Positions 18,592 to 28,830 of a stretch of DNA of 64,000 bases are shown here, piece by piece. Origin of the DNA: an uncultured Bacteroidota bacterium (GTDB lineage: Bacteria; Bacteroidota; Bacteroidia; Flavobacteriales; Flavobacteriaceae); the NCBI GenBank assembly GCA_902595555.1, contig CACJQM010000002.1, forward strand, positions 1-64,000, written 5' to 3'. The first letter of the stretch is position 1; each line of letters starts with the position of its first letter. A program made the position numbers and the translations under genes. The notes below the pieces were generated by a model that made no database searches, was not told the origin of the DNA, and was given only the letters and a program-made list of their open reading frames with translations.

Positions 18592-18616
18592 TTTTAACTT
18601 GAGTTAAAATTTATTT
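18592..18616 (+). terminator. Possible weak AT-rich hairpin terminator
   Basis: A perfect inverted repeat TTTTAACT / AGTTAAAA with a two-base centre is followed by TTTATTT. All stem pairs but two are A-T, so it would be a weak terminator between the barrel protein and the S9B peptidase genes. It might equally be chance in this AT-rich genome. Confidence 0.3.
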
Positions 18617-20779
18617 ATGAACAGAAAATACATTTCCTGGGTATTTCTTCTTTTATTATTTATTTCATGTAATAATCCAAACCCAAAAATTGACGCTAGT
18701 GTTTATGAAAAAGCTGCAAAACACTTACCTCAAAACCTTAACAAATTTGTAACCAATACAATAATTTCTCAGAACTGGGATAATAATGTTTTGTATTATA
18801 AAACTAAAAACGATACTGTATTCAAATCATTTTTAATTGATACAAATGAGCTGGAAATTAAAGAGGGGGAGCTACCAAGCACTAATAGTCCAAGAAGAAA
18901 TTATCTGGAATTTGCCTCACCTGATGGTAAAAAAAGTATTTATATAAAAGATTATAACCTCTGGGTTAGAAATTTGACTAATAATAAAACCAAACAACTC
19001 ACATTTGATGGTTATGAAGATTATGGATACGGAATAAATAATGCTGGATGGATAAAAAATGATAGACCAGTTTTAAAATGGTCCCCTGATTCAAAAACTA
19101 TAACAACATTTAGACAAGATGCTAGAGGTGTTGGAGAAATGTATTTAGCTACTACGAATGTTGGTCATCCTAAACTTGAAAAATGGAAATATACTTTACC
19201 GGGTGATGAAAAGATATTTGAAATTGAAAGAATTTTCATTGATGTAAATTCTGGAAGAATTGTAAAGTTTAGAATGGGAAGAGATTATCAAAGATCTACA
19301 ACTACTGATCATATTGCTGATTGGGATGGAACATTATTGGACGCGAATTTTAGTGATGATGGTAAAAAACTTGCATTCATTTCATCAACAAGAGATCATA
19401 AAGAAGCTCATCTGCAAATAGCTGATGTTAAAACAGGAAATATAAAATCTGTATTCACTGAAGTCACTAAAACATATTATGAATCTGGTGTTAGCGGAGA
19501 AAATTGGAGAGTATTTTTTGATTCAAATGAGTTTTTATGGTATTCAGAGAAAGATAATTGGGGGCATTTATATCTCCATGATTTAAAAACTGGTAAATTA
19601 AAAAATAGAATTACAAAAGGTGATTGGCTTGTTAGAGATGTGTTACACGTTGATGAATCATCAAGAGAAATCTTTTTCACTGGAGGAGGGAAAGAAGAAG
19701 GTAATCCTTATCATATTTACTTATATAAAGTAAATTTTGATGGCTCAGACTTAACTTGCCTAACACCTGAAAAGGGAACACACAGTATTAATCCATCAGA
19801 TGATTGGAATTATTTTACCACTACATATTCTTCAACAGAAAATCCACCGATTACGCTCCTAAAGAACAGAAATGGTGAAACACTAAAAGAAATTAATAGA
19901 GTTGATATATCACAGCTGATTAATAATAATTGGCAAAAACCAATTGAATTTTCTGTAAAAGCAAGAGACAATGAAACAGATCTATATGGAATACTACACT
20001 TACCAAGTTTTTACAATGAGAAAGAGAAATATCCAGTACTGAATTATATATATCCAGGTCCACAAGCAGGTAGCGTTAGAAATTATTCTTTTTCATCAAC
20101 TAGAAGGGATTTTCAATCTCTCGCCGAGCTTGGTTTTGTTGTTGTTGCAGTTGATGCCATGGGAACACCAGGTCGTTCCAAATCATTCCACGATGCATAT
20201 TATGGAAATATGGGCGATAATGGATTACCGGATAATATTAAAGCAATTAAAGACCTATCCAAAAAATACAAGGGAATGGATATTGAAAGAGTTGGTATTT
20301 GGGGACATTCAGGTGGAGGATTTGCATCTACTAGAGCAATCTTAGAATATCCAGATTTTTATGATGTAGCTGTATCAAGCGCAGGAAATCATGATAATAG
20401 AAATTATGAGGCGGATTGGGGTGAAAAATGGCAGGGACTTTTAGAAAATATTGAAATAGAAGATAACGAAAGGTCTAATGATTATGACTTCACAAAAACC
20501 AATTATGACAATCAAGCAAATCAATTATTAGCAAAAAATCTAAAAGGAAAATTATTGTTAGCTCACGGTAATCTTGACAATAATGTACCGCCATACAATA
20601 CTTTACTTGTAGTTGATGAACTAATTAAAGCAAATAAGGATTTTGACTTAATAATTTTTCCAAATAAAAAACATGGATTTGGTGATCAGAGTAATTACTT
20701 TATGAGAAGAAAATGGGATTATTTCGTTAAAAATCTAAAAGGAATCGAACCACCTAAAAACTTTTCTTTGGACAGGTAA
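18617..20779 (+). CDS. S9B dipeptidyl-peptidase IV family lipoprotein
   Basis: This 720-aa protein has a lipoprotein signal (LFISCNNPN). The N-terminal DPP-IV beta-propeller domain (about 60-450) is followed by the S9 hydrolase domain with Ser565 (GHSGGG), Asp654 (GNLDNNVPP) and His686 (KKHGFG). The block AGNHDNRNYEADWGEKWQG after the Ser is typical of bacterial DPP-IV-like enzymes, which remove dipeptides Xaa-Pro or Xaa-Ala. It is likely on the outer or inner membrane and serves peptide scavenging. A second S9B gene lies 5.5 kb away on the other strand. Confidence 0.92.
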   Translation: MNRKYISWVFLLLLFISCNNPNPKIDASVYEKAAKHLPQNLNKFVTNTIISQNWDNNVLYYKTKNDTVFKSFLIDTNELEIKEGELPSTNSPRRNYLEFASPDGKKSIYIKDYNLWVRNLTNNKTKQLTFDGYEDYGYGINNAGWIKNDRPVLKWSPDSKTITTFRQDARGVGEMYLATTNVGHPKLEKWKYTLPGDEKIFEIERIFIDVNSGRIVKFRMGRDYQRSTTTDHIADWDGTLLDANFSDDGKKLAFISSTRDHKEAHLQIADVKTGNIKSVFTEVTKTYYESGVSGENWRVFFDSNEFLWYSEKDNWGHLYLHDLKTGKLKNRITKGDWLVRDVLHVDESSREIFFTGGGKEEGNPYHIYLYKVNFDGSDLTCLTPEKGTHSINPSDDWNYFTTTYSSTENPPITLLKNRNGETLKEINRVDISQLINNNWQKPIEFSVKARDNETDLYGILHLPSFYNEKEKYPVLNYIYPGPQAGSVRNYSFSSTRRDFQSLAELGFVVVAVDAMGTPGRSKSFHDAYYGNMGDNGLPDNIKAIKDLSKKYKGMDIERVGIWGHSGGGFASTRAILEYPDFYDVAVSSAGNHDNRNYEADWGEKWQGLLENIEIEDNERSNDYDFTKTNYDNQANQLLAKNLKGKLLLAHGNLDNNVPPYNTLLVVDELIKANKDFDLIIFPNKKHGFGDQSNYFMRRKWDYFVKNLKGIEPPKNFSLDR

Positions 20780-20780
20780 T

Positions 20781-21125
20781 TTAGAGCTGTTTTTCTCTGT
20801 CATATTTACAACAATGATGAAGATTGGCATATGCTTCATCTGTCGCTTTGAAATCTTCAGAATCATGACCAGCGTCAGCTATTTTTTTCTTTATTTCATC
20901 AAGAGAAACTTTATTAGAGTTATAAATTATAGATAGTTTATTTTGTGGAATAGACCAACTAGAATATTTAACTCCCTTTATTTTATAAGTAGCTCTTTGA
21001 ATTCTGTCTTTACACATTTCACACTCACCTAAAACAACAAACTGTGCTTTACTAGATTTACTACCACTTTCCTGAGCAAAAGATAAAACAGGAAAAAGTA
21101 AAAAAAGAAAGAACAAATATTTCAT
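20781..21125 (-). CDS. Exported heavy-metal-associated (HMA) domain protein
   Basis: This 114-aa protein has a Sec signal (about 1-17, ending SFAQ). The HMA fold follows with the CxxC metal site in GECEMCKDRIQ (C35, C38), and a C-terminal His/Cys cluster LHHCCKY (H103, H104, C105, C106). It should bind Cu(I) or another soft metal in the periplasm. The gene sits 4 bp after a TonB-dependent receptor whose plug contains a CC pair, so the two probably form a copper (or other metal) uptake or sensing pair. Confidence 0.88.
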   Translation of the reverse strand: MKYLFFLFLLFPVLSFAQESGSKSSKAQFVVLGECEMCKDRIQRATYKIKGVKYSSWSIPQNKLSIIYNSNKVSLDEIKKKIADAGHDSEDFKATDEAYANLHHCCKYDREKQL

Positions 21126-21129
21126 ATTG

Positions 21130-23355
21130 CTAATTTAAAATTTTATATCGTAACCCCACATAATAAGTCGATCCAAAAATCGGGCCATGTACAATTGACG
21201 CATCAAAACCTGGGCTAAAAGGATTATTAGCCATAATTATTGGATTTTCTTGTTTATAGTTATTAATATTTTCTCCACCCACATAAACCTCTAATTTGTT
21301 AGAAAACACTCTTGTTATTTGTGACATTATAGAAAAATGCGGATCCACATATTCAGAACTATCTCTGGGATTATCCATTAATCTTTGTTTACCTAATCTG
21401 TTATAAGTGATATTAAATTTCCAATTTTTATCATTTATTTTATTAGATTCTATCCCGTAGTTAAAAAAGATAATATTTCTAGGTTGTAATGGTTTTTCTT
21501 TTAAACCACTTTTATAATATGATGAAACATCATATTTTTTATATGCAGCAGTTATGTTCCAATTGTTTTTTGAAAATAAAAATTCAAGTTGATAATTATC
21601 AGATTTTGATTTTCCAAATGAAGAATTGTAGAAGTTAAACTCTCCATAAGTCTCAAAGTCAATAATTACCCTATTATCAAATATTGTTTTATAAAAATCA
21701 AAAATTAAATTTCCTTGACCTCCAAAAAGAAAAACTTTATGATCTAAACTAAAGCCTAGATTTGTTGCTTTTTCAGGGCTTAAACCATATATTTTATCAG
21801 TGAAATTTTTATTTAGATTTTTTCGATTACTAAGAAAGATAACTTGATTTTCAGCGAATATATTAGCTATTTTTCTACCTGTACCAAATGAGCCTTTTAA
21901 AGAAAAATTGTCATTAAGTTGATATCTAAAATGTAATCTTGGAGTAAAGAATGATCCTAAATTATTATGAATATCGTATCTCAATCCAAAAATTAGATTA
22001 AAATCAATGAAATTATCAAAACTATATTCAAAAAATCCTCCAAATGAGCTATCAATTCTATCAATATTAGATTTAAAAACATATTCACTATAATCATCAC
22101 TTGAGAAATTTAATCCTGCTTTTATTTTATTTTTTGAATTGAAAAGAATAGAGTTATAAATCAAATTAACAAATAAACTCTTTTGAGAAATATTATAATC
22201 ATTTAATCCATAATATGCTTCTTGATCATGAAAATTATAAGCCAATTGAAACCCTAAACTTTGATATGGAATTTCAGGATTAACATATCCAAGCTTAAAC
22301 GAGGAATCAAATCTGTTTGTTAGTATTTCTCCTCCCCAAAATCGGGACAAGTCCTCTTTTTCATTAAAATTTATACTACCAATTTTCTTATAGTCATCTA
22401 AATACCTAATATTTAAGAAGCTTACCAAACCTTTTGAGGTATCTGTATATTGCCATTTACTTAATAAATTTAATTGTTCTTGAACTGGTTTATCTAAAAA
22501 TTCATCTCCGTTTTTATCATTTGATCTTTTTCTGTCATTGTAGTGGATAAACAAAGTATTATGCATTTTTTCACTCACTTTTGATCTTATGTGTGCATTT
22601 GCTTCAAACCTTCCATCAACACTATTAAATAGATTTAAAAAAAATGGCATATCAGTGAAAGGTTTTTTAATCTCAGTATTAATTTGCCCCACTATACTTT
22701 CATAACCATTAGTTACACTTCCCATTCCTTTTGTTACTTGGATACTTTCAATCCAAGTTCCAGGTGTAAAACCAAGACCGAATGTTTGAGACGCACCTCT
22801 AACCATTGGAATATTTTCTTCAGTAATTAAAATATATGGGCTTTTTAGGCCCAACATTTCTATTTGTTTAGTCCCAGTTATAGCATCACTATGATTAACA
22901 TCAACTGAGGGGTTGGTTTCAAAGCTTTCAGATAAATTACAACAAGCTGCTTTTAATAGCTCGTCCTCACTTATTTTAATGATATTTTGTGGCATTAAAT
23001 AAGTCCTTTGCATCGAATTTCTTCTTTTTGAAACAGTAACTTCATTAAGATTATTTTCATCAGAAACTTTAAGAAAATGAGTTATAATTTTGTCTTTTTG
23101 TACTGAAACAGTATCAGTTTTGAATCCCAAAAAACTAATTTCGATAAACTCTTTATTTAATGAGTTTTCTAATTTAAATAATCCTTTTTCGTCTGAGATA
23201 GTTCCTATGTCTGTGTTCAACCACTTGATTGTAGCTCCTTGAATAGGAATTTCTTTGTTGTCTTCAATATAAAGGATTTTACCCTCAGCAATATCCTGTG
23301 AGTAATGATTTAAATTAAAGATTAATAAGAATATTAAATAAATTAGTCTTTTCAC
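21130..23355 (-). CDS. TonB-dependent outer-membrane receptor, metal-linked subfamily
   Basis: This 741-aa protein has a signal peptide (about 1-19), a carboxypeptidase-regulatory-like beta domain (about 20-105), a plug domain (about 115-220) and a 22-strand barrel to the C-terminal aromatic residue. The plug contains KAACCNLSESFETNPSVDV, a Cys-Cys variant found in Bacteroidota receptors paired with HMA proteins; GSVTNGYESIVGQIN is a typical plug sequence. Energy comes from TonB/ExbBD, not present here. Substrate: probably a copper or other metal complex, inferred from the adjacent HMA gene. Confidence 0.9.
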   Translation of the reverse strand: MKRLIYLIFLLIFNLNHYSQDIAEGKILYIEDNKEIPIQGATIKWLNTDIGTISDEKGLFKLENSLNKEFIEISFLGFKTDTVSVQKDKIITHFLKVSDENNLNEVTVSKRRNSMQRTYLMPQNIIKISEDELLKAACCNLSESFETNPSVDVNHSDAITGTKQIEMLGLKSPYILITEENIPMVRGASQTFGLGFTPGTWIESIQVTKGMGSVTNGYESIVGQINTEIKKPFTDMPFFLNLFNSVDGRFEANAHIRSKVSEKMHNTLFIHYNDRKRSNDKNGDEFLDKPVQEQLNLLSKWQYTDTSKGLVSFLNIRYLDDYKKIGSINFNEKEDLSRFWGGEILTNRFDSSFKLGYVNPEIPYQSLGFQLAYNFHDQEAYYGLNDYNISQKSLFVNLIYNSILFNSKNKIKAGLNFSSDDYSEYVFKSNIDRIDSSFGGFFEYSFDNFIDFNLIFGLRYDIHNNLGSFFTPRLHFRYQLNDNFSLKGSFGTGRKIANIFAENQVIFLSNRKNLNKNFTDKIYGLSPEKATNLGFSLDHKVFLFGGQGNLIFDFYKTIFDNRVIIDFETYGEFNFYNSSFGKSKSDNYQLEFLFSKNNWNITAAYKKYDVSSYYKSGLKEKPLQPRNIIFFNYGIESNKINDKNWKFNITYNRLGKQRLMDNPRDSSEYVDPHFSIMSQITRVFSNKLEVYVGGENINNYKQENPIIMANNPFSPGFDASIVHGPIFGSTYYVGLRYKILN

Positions 23356-23406
23356 AATAGTACTCAGGTGTCAAAATTACTTAAATTTGATAACTAATAA
23401 GCCCAT

Positions 23407-23631
23407 ATGGATATAAGTACTCTAGAAATTGTTGGTTGGATTGCAACTTTTGTTGTTATTGGATCATTTTTAGTCAATGATATGCTGAAATTAAGATCAA
23501 TAAATCTTATGGGTGCAACATTATGGTTAATCTATGGGATAATAGCAAGCTCCTATTCAATAATTTTTTTAAATGTTGTTGTTATGAGTATACAGATTTT
23601 TAAGATAAATCAACTATTAAAAAATAAATAG
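23407..23631 (+). CDS. Small three-helix membrane protein, YgjV/SemiSWEET-like
   Basis: This 74-aa protein has three membrane helices (about 7-24, 32-47, 49-66). The layout IVGWIATFVVIGSFLVNDML then LRSINLMGATLWLIYGI resembles YgjV-type inner-membrane proteins and the three-helix half-unit of SemiSWEET sugar carriers, which work as dimers. The Pro of the PQ-loop is not evident, so a sugar role is only a guess. It converges on the sulfatase gene with no gap. Confidence 0.6.
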   Translation: MDISTLEIVGWIATFVVIGSFLVNDMLKLRSINLMGATLWLIYGIIASSYSIIFLNVVVMSIQIFKINQLLKNK

Positions 23632-25359
23632 TTATTTCTTTTTTATTTCAACCCAAAAGGGTAAAATATTTTTTCTGTTTAATCTTAAGAAAGGTGTTAA
23701 GTCGTAATCTCCAGCCAATACTTTAATATCTTTCATAAAGACAAATCCATCTTCATCAATACTAACTTTATTTGAAAAAACATTGTTTCCTATCTCTAAG
23801 GTCATTTCACCAACAGAATTATCTAGGTTATTAAATTTAAATTTGAAATCATATATTCCAATATCAATGCTAACTTTCCAAAAACCAAAAATTTCATTTT
23901 GACTCCAAATTCCTCTTTGTCCACTAGCATCGTTTCTGTTTAAAAAAGTTGGATTTTCATTTATTGTCCCAATATTTATTCTTGGCTTATCTATTAAATT
24001 TTTTGAATTAATTAGTTCGTTATAAATTTCATCCATTCTCGATTTCATCTCTAAAGCAACAGGTTTTTCTTTAATAATCAAGTTTTCACTTTCGTATGGA
24101 TCCGTCTCTAAATTATAAAGCTCAAAGTCTTCAATTCCAGAGTTATAATTAGTATTGCCCACTAACTTATAGCTCCCAGCATTCAAAGAAATATTTTTGT
24201 AAAGCTCAGGTGATTTTCTGGTCCAATATGAAAAAAAATCTCGTTCTTTTTTATTTATACTATTATCAAACAAGTCTATGCCATCAATTTTTCTATCATT
24301 TGGAATTGGGAGATTGCAAAGCTTTGCAATAGTAGGTAGAACATCAATATGAGCTGAGAAGAAATCTAAATCAATTCCTTCATTATGGATTTTTGGAAAA
24401 TTAAGATAAAATGGAACTTTAATTCCACCATTGTAAACCTGACTTTTCAAACCTTTAAGATTTGACACATATCGTGGTTGTTGTGGTCCATTGTCAGTCA
24501 TAAAAATGACGATTGTATTTTCCTTAATGTTGAGTTCATCTAATTTATTTATTAGTTTGCCAAAGTTTTCATCAATGTTGGTTACCATTCCATAAATCTT
24601 CTTTGCATCAAGAATATTTTTTTCAGTCATTTCTAAACTTCCTCCATTAATATTTGTTGGATCTATATCCTTATACATTTGATAATACTTATCAGGAACT
24701 TGCAATGGAGTATGAGGTGCATTAAAAGATAAATAACAAAAAAATTGGTTGTCTTTATTATCCTCAATAAACTTGATTGCCTCATCAGTAAATATATCTG
24801 AACAATAGCCATTGTATTTTTCTTGTTTATTATTTAACCAAAGTATTGGATCATAATAACTTGTAGATCCTTTATAATAGTTGGTAAAATCTCCAACCTG
24901 ACCAATACCCCCTGACAAATGAATCAAAGACTCTTGAAAACCTTGATCTGATGGTCTTGATGGATAATTATCTCCTAAATGCCATTTTCCAAAAATTCCA
25001 GTTTTATAGTTGTTTTCATTAAATATTTCTGCTAAGGTTATTTCATTGGAGGACATAATTGCCCCGCCATTATATGTATCAGTAACACCTGTTCTGAGCG
25101 AATATCTACCTGTTAACAAACTTGATCTAGTAGGAGCACAAACTGGTGAAACATTGAAATTATTAAAACGCATACTTTCTCCTGCAAATTTGTCTAAGTT
25201 TGGGGTAATCAAATGAGGGTTGCCATTATATCCAATATCCCCATAGCCTTGATCATCTGTAATTACTATAATAACATTTGGAGATTTAGTCTCTAAATTA
25301 TTATTACATGAGAAAAATAATGCAGATAATAAGAAGTAAAGTAATATTTTGTATTTCAT
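23632..25359 (-). CDS. Type I sulfatase, lipoprotein
   Basis: This 575-aa protein has a lipoprotein signal (LFFSCNN, Cys18). The alkaline-phosphatase-superfamily core has metal ligands in TDDQGYGD (D35, D36) and the sulfatase signature PVCAPTRSSLLTGR, in which Cys74 would be turned into formylglycine by a maturase not seen here. A C-terminal domain follows from about 430. It removes sulfate esters, most likely from sulfated algal or animal polysaccharides. It lies in a minus-strand run with two esterases and an S9B peptidase. Confidence 0.93.
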   Translation of the reverse strand: MKYKILLYFLLSALFFSCNNNLETKSPNVIIVITDDQGYGDIGYNGNPHLITPNLDKFAGESMRFNNFNVSPVCAPTRSSLLTGRYSLRTGVTDTYNGGAIMSSNEITLAEIFNENNYKTGIFGKWHLGDNYPSRPSDQGFQESLIHLSGGIGQVGDFTNYYKGSTSYYDPILWLNNKQEKYNGYCSDIFTDEAIKFIEDNKDNQFFCYLSFNAPHTPLQVPDKYYQMYKDIDPTNINGGSLEMTEKNILDAKKIYGMVTNIDENFGKLINKLDELNIKENTIVIFMTDNGPQQPRYVSNLKGLKSQVYNGGIKVPFYLNFPKIHNEGIDLDFFSAHIDVLPTIAKLCNLPIPNDRKIDGIDLFDNSINKKERDFFSYWTRKSPELYKNISLNAGSYKLVGNTNYNSGIEDFELYNLETDPYESENLIIKEKPVALEMKSRMDEIYNELINSKNLIDKPRINIGTINENPTFLNRNDASGQRGIWSQNEIFGFWKVSIDIGIYDFKFKFNNLDNSVGEMTLEIGNNVFSNKVSIDEDGFVFMKDIKVLAGDYDLTPFLRLNRKNILPFWVEIKKK

Positions 25360-25376
25360 GTAAAAAATTAGCTTTT

Positions 25377-26285
25377 CTAATTTATTACTCCATCAATGTC
25401 ATAATTAGAAACAAATGCCCAAATCAATCCGCTAGTATTTGTGCCATTATAATTTAATTTATCATCCCAATAATGGCCGCCTCCTATTATTTTTATATGC
25501 TCAACATATCTATCACCCGAATCGTTATAATAAATATATTGTTCAATTGAACCATCTTGATTAGTCAACACATCCTCATTTGGTGTATTATTAAAATTTT
25601 TCCACCAATCGACCACATCTGGAATTGATGGATAATATGTATTTCCATCATAGGGAACATCAAAATCATCAGTTCCATGAATATTGATCATAGCAGTGGG
25701 CAATAGAGCATCACAACTTTGGTAACTATCGTCTAACATAGTACCAGCAACTGAACCAATAGCAGCAAATTTCTTTGAATTACAACCTAAATAATATGAC
25801 ATAAATCCTCCATTCGAATAGCCCGCGGCATATATTCTTTTGTTGTCTATAAAGGGATAATCAATTAAAAGCTGATCAATTAAATTTTCAATGAACCCAA
25901 TATCGTCTACATTACTTTTATTATCAGCAGAAGGATTAGAACAATTCCAATGTGAACCACTGTCCCCAGGTAAATTAAGACCTTGAGGATATACGACTAT
26001 GAAATTTTTACTCTCAGCTAAATCTCTCATATCTGCTGTGTTTATAAATTCAGATGCAATTCCTCCAAAACCATGGAATAAAAACATTAAAGGATAATCA
26101 ATTTCAGGATCATAAGAATTAGGAATATAAATTAGATAGTTCCTGTTTACATTATCATGTGAAAAGGTTTTTGTTTGAAGTCCGGTAATAATTCCATCTT
26201 CATCAACGGGAGCTTCATTATCTCCCTTACAAGAAAATATGATGACTGGAATAACAAGTAACAATAAAAAGTATCTATATCTCAT
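25377..26285 (-). CDS. LpqC/PHB depolymerase-like esterase, lipoprotein
   Basis: This 302-aa protein has a lipoprotein signal ending VIIFSCKGDN. The alpha/beta-hydrolase domain shows the oxyanion block MFLFHGFGG, nucleophile GYSNGG, an Asp in HGTDDFDVPY and His in GGGHYWDD. This is the LpqC / polyhydroxybutyrate-depolymerase-like / feruloyl-esterase family (esterase family CE1-like), secreted enzymes that cleave acyl esters of polysaccharides or polyesters. It lies 17 bp upstream of the sulfatase and may aid debranching of the same polymer. Confidence 0.85.
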   Translation of the reverse strand: MRYRYFLLLLVIPVIIFSCKGDNEAPVDEDGIITGLQTKTFSHDNVNRNYLIYIPNSYDPEIDYPLMFLFHGFGGIASEFINTADMRDLAESKNFIVVYPQGLNLPGDSGSHWNCSNPSADNKSNVDDIGFIENLIDQLLIDYPFIDNKRIYAAGYSNGGFMSYYLGCNSKKFAAIGSVAGTMLDDSYQSCDALLPTAMINIHGTDDFDVPYDGNTYYPSIPDVVDWWKNFNNTPNEDVLTNQDGSIEQYIYYNDSGDRYVEHIKIIGGGHYWDDKLNYNGTNTSGLIWAFVSNYDIDGVIN

Positions 26286-26299
26286 AATAAAAAATAAAA

Positions 26300-28780
26300 T
26301 TATTTTGATTGTGGAATATCACGATTAATCTCCAGCATATCAACTGAATTATTTTCATCACCCAAAAAGTATTTTGAGAAATGGTTTGCTCTGAGCCAAA
26401 AATTATATTCTGACATATTCCCAAAACCATGTCTTTGACTCGGTAAGATCATAAAATCAAATTTCTTATTGGCTTTGATTAAAGCGTTTGCCATTCTGAA
26501 TGTAGCGCCAGGATGCACATTGTTGTCCATATCGCCTGTTACTAAATATAAATGACCTTTCAAATTTTTTGCTAGAGATTGGTTTTTATCAATGTCATAC
26601 TTATACTTAATATTACCATCATCATCTGTTTCTTCCATTATACCGTGATGTGTTTCACTCCACCAACTATTATACATTGAATTATCATGATTACCAGCTT
26701 GTGAGTACGCAACTTTGAAGAAATCAGGGTAAACTAAAATGGCAGCAGTTGACATAAAACCTCCACCACTATGGCCATAAATTCCAACTCTATTAATATC
26801 AATAAAATTATGTCTATTTGCTAACTGTTGAGCAACATATTTTTTATCAGCCAATCCATAATCTCTTAAATTTCCGTAGCCATAATTATGATACCATTTT
26901 GATCTGTCTGGGTGGCCTCCTCTATTTCCAAGTGTAATTACTATAAAACCTAACTGAGCCATTCTATCCAACCTATCCATTCTAACTGAAAATGATTTAT
27001 TAACTGATTCTGTCTGTGGACCAGGATATACATATTCTAATAGTGGGTATTTTTTATTTTCATCAAAATCGAAAGGCTTGTATATTACACCATATAAATC
27101 CGTAATACCATCATCAGCTTTAGCTTTAAATGTTTCTGGAAATTGATAACCAGATTCAAATAATGCACTTAGATCTGCTTTTTCTAATTTCATAATTACA
27201 GTCCCATCTGAATTAATTAAGTGTGATTCAGGGGTTGTGTTAACTCTTGAAAAATTATTAACAAAATATCTATGATTATCCGATGGATAAGTCATGGTGT
27301 TAAAATTTCCTTTATTTAATAGTTTAGGAACTCCTCCATTGAGTGAAACTTTATAAGTGTGTTCATAATAAGGATCAATCTGATTATTTACACCATGTGC
27401 AGTAAAGAAAAGATTGTTTGATTTTTCATCATAATGTTTAATGTAATCACTATGAAATGAACCCTTTGTAATTCTATTTAATAATTTACCTTGATTATTA
27501 TACCTGTAGAAATGTGCCCACCCATCTCTTTCAGACCAATGAATCATTTCAGTTTCATTTTTTATTAAGTATAATGGTCTAGTTTCAATATAGGTATTCA
27601 TCCTCTCCTCAATTAAAACCTCCATCTCACCGCTTTCAATATCTGCTCTGCATATATCTACTTTTTTTCTATCCCTACTTGTAATACTAAAATATATTTT
27701 CCCTTTATCGGATAGCAATAATGTTGGTTTAAATTCATCATCAATAGTTGATGGTTTTCTAGGCTTACTATAAATGTTAATCCCGCTTATATATGAAACT
27801 CTTTTTTGCTTTGCAGAATCAATTTGAACTTTTTTAACATCTTTTGACTTTATATCAAAAATTAATATTTCATGGGTATACTCTGCTTCTTCACCAGCCA
27901 TATGATATTTGTATGTTTCTAGCGTTGGTCTTTTTTTTCCAACAGAATTTATAACCCACAAATCTTTTATTTTTGTTCTATCAGTTTTTTGAAATATAAA
28001 TTTCTTAGAGTCAGATGACCAATAGCCTCTAATTGGAAATTTATCATTTTTCTTTTTCTCAATATCCTCATTATCCATTCCTCTATTGTATCCACCATAA
28101 CCAAAATGTTCAACACCATCTTTTGTCCATTGGTTTTCAACTATTGTGGAATCTTTCTCGTCTTTTACAGCTTTTAAAAAGTTTTCTTTATCCATCCAAT
28201 ACAGATTGAATTTTTTAGAATAGAGAACAATAGTGCTGTCAGGTGCTATATTTGCCCACTTTTTCCAATTTTCTTCTTTCTTTTTTTCATTATTAATAAT
28301 TGTTAAACCATTTCCACCTAATTTATATTCTAGGAAGAAGACTTTTTTTTCCTTCTTTTTCTTTTTGAGTGTATCGGAAGATTCTACCATTTCAGATGAA
28401 GTAACTCTAAATCTAATTGCTGTTTCATTTTTAACAAACTTGAAAGTAAACTTAGGTAAGTGTTTGCCATCATATGGGTCTTTTGTAATTTCTGTTAACC
28501 AAGCAGCCATTTTATCATTATCAAACAACTCAGACTTAGTTCTTCTATCAGCATCAACCAAATAATATTTAGATCCATCAGTTGTTTTAAACTGATACCA
28601 AAATTTATTTCCGTTTTTAAGCCAGTGAGGTCTTACAGCTGTGGAGTGGACCAGTTTAGCAATATTTTTTGGTGAAAACTTATAAGCTAAATCATAATTT
28701 GCTTTTTCATTTTCTTGAGATTGGCTGAAGCTCAGAAAGCCAATTAATATAAATAAATACCATAATTTTTTCATAAACAC
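26300..28780 (-). CDS. S9B dipeptidyl-peptidase IV family protein, secreted
   Basis: This 826-aa protein (824 from the second Met, MKKLWYLF) has a Sec signal ending SFSQSQ. A large propeller domain with charged Lys/Asp-rich inserts (about 60-560) precedes the catalytic domain: Ser671 (GHSGGG), Asp752 (GDMDNNVHP), His784 (SQRHGFG). It resembles the 720-aa S9B protein in the catalytic region but is longer and not a lipoprotein. It likely trims peptides outside the inner membrane. It heads the run of S9B, esterase and sulfatase genes. Confidence 0.92.
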   Translation of the reverse strand: MFMKKLWYLFILIGFLSFSQSQENEKANYDLAYKFSPKNIAKLVHSTAVRPHWLKNGNKFWYQFKTTDGSKYYLVDADRRTKSELFDNDKMAAWLTEITKDPYDGKHLPKFTFKFVKNETAIRFRVTSSEMVESSDTLKKKKKEKKVFFLEYKLGGNGLTIINNEKKKEENWKKWANIAPDSTIVLYSKKFNLYWMDKENFLKAVKDEKDSTIVENQWTKDGVEHFGYGGYNRGMDNEDIEKKKNDKFPIRGYWSSDSKKFIFQKTDRTKIKDLWVINSVGKKRPTLETYKYHMAGEEAEYTHEILIFDIKSKDVKKVQIDSAKQKRVSYISGINIYSKPRKPSTIDDEFKPTLLLSDKGKIYFSITSRDRKKVDICRADIESGEMEVLIEERMNTYIETRPLYLIKNETEMIHWSERDGWAHFYRYNNQGKLLNRITKGSFHSDYIKHYDEKSNNLFFTAHGVNNQIDPYYEHTYKVSLNGGVPKLLNKGNFNTMTYPSDNHRYFVNNFSRVNTTPESHLINSDGTVIMKLEKADLSALFESGYQFPETFKAKADDGITDLYGVIYKPFDFDENKKYPLLEYVYPGPQTESVNKSFSVRMDRLDRMAQLGFIVITLGNRGGHPDRSKWYHNYGYGNLRDYGLADKKYVAQQLANRHNFIDINRVGIYGHSGGGFMSTAAILVYPDFFKVAYSQAGNHDNSMYNSWWSETHHGIMEETDDDGNIKYKYDIDKNQSLAKNLKGHLYLVTGDMDNNVHPGATFRMANALIKANKKFDFMILPSQRHGFGNMSEYNFWLRANHFSKYFLGDENNSVDMLEINRDIPQSK

Positions 28781-28830
28781 CTACTATTAAGTTAATTAAA
28801 CTTTAAAAGATATATTTAAAAATACAATTT

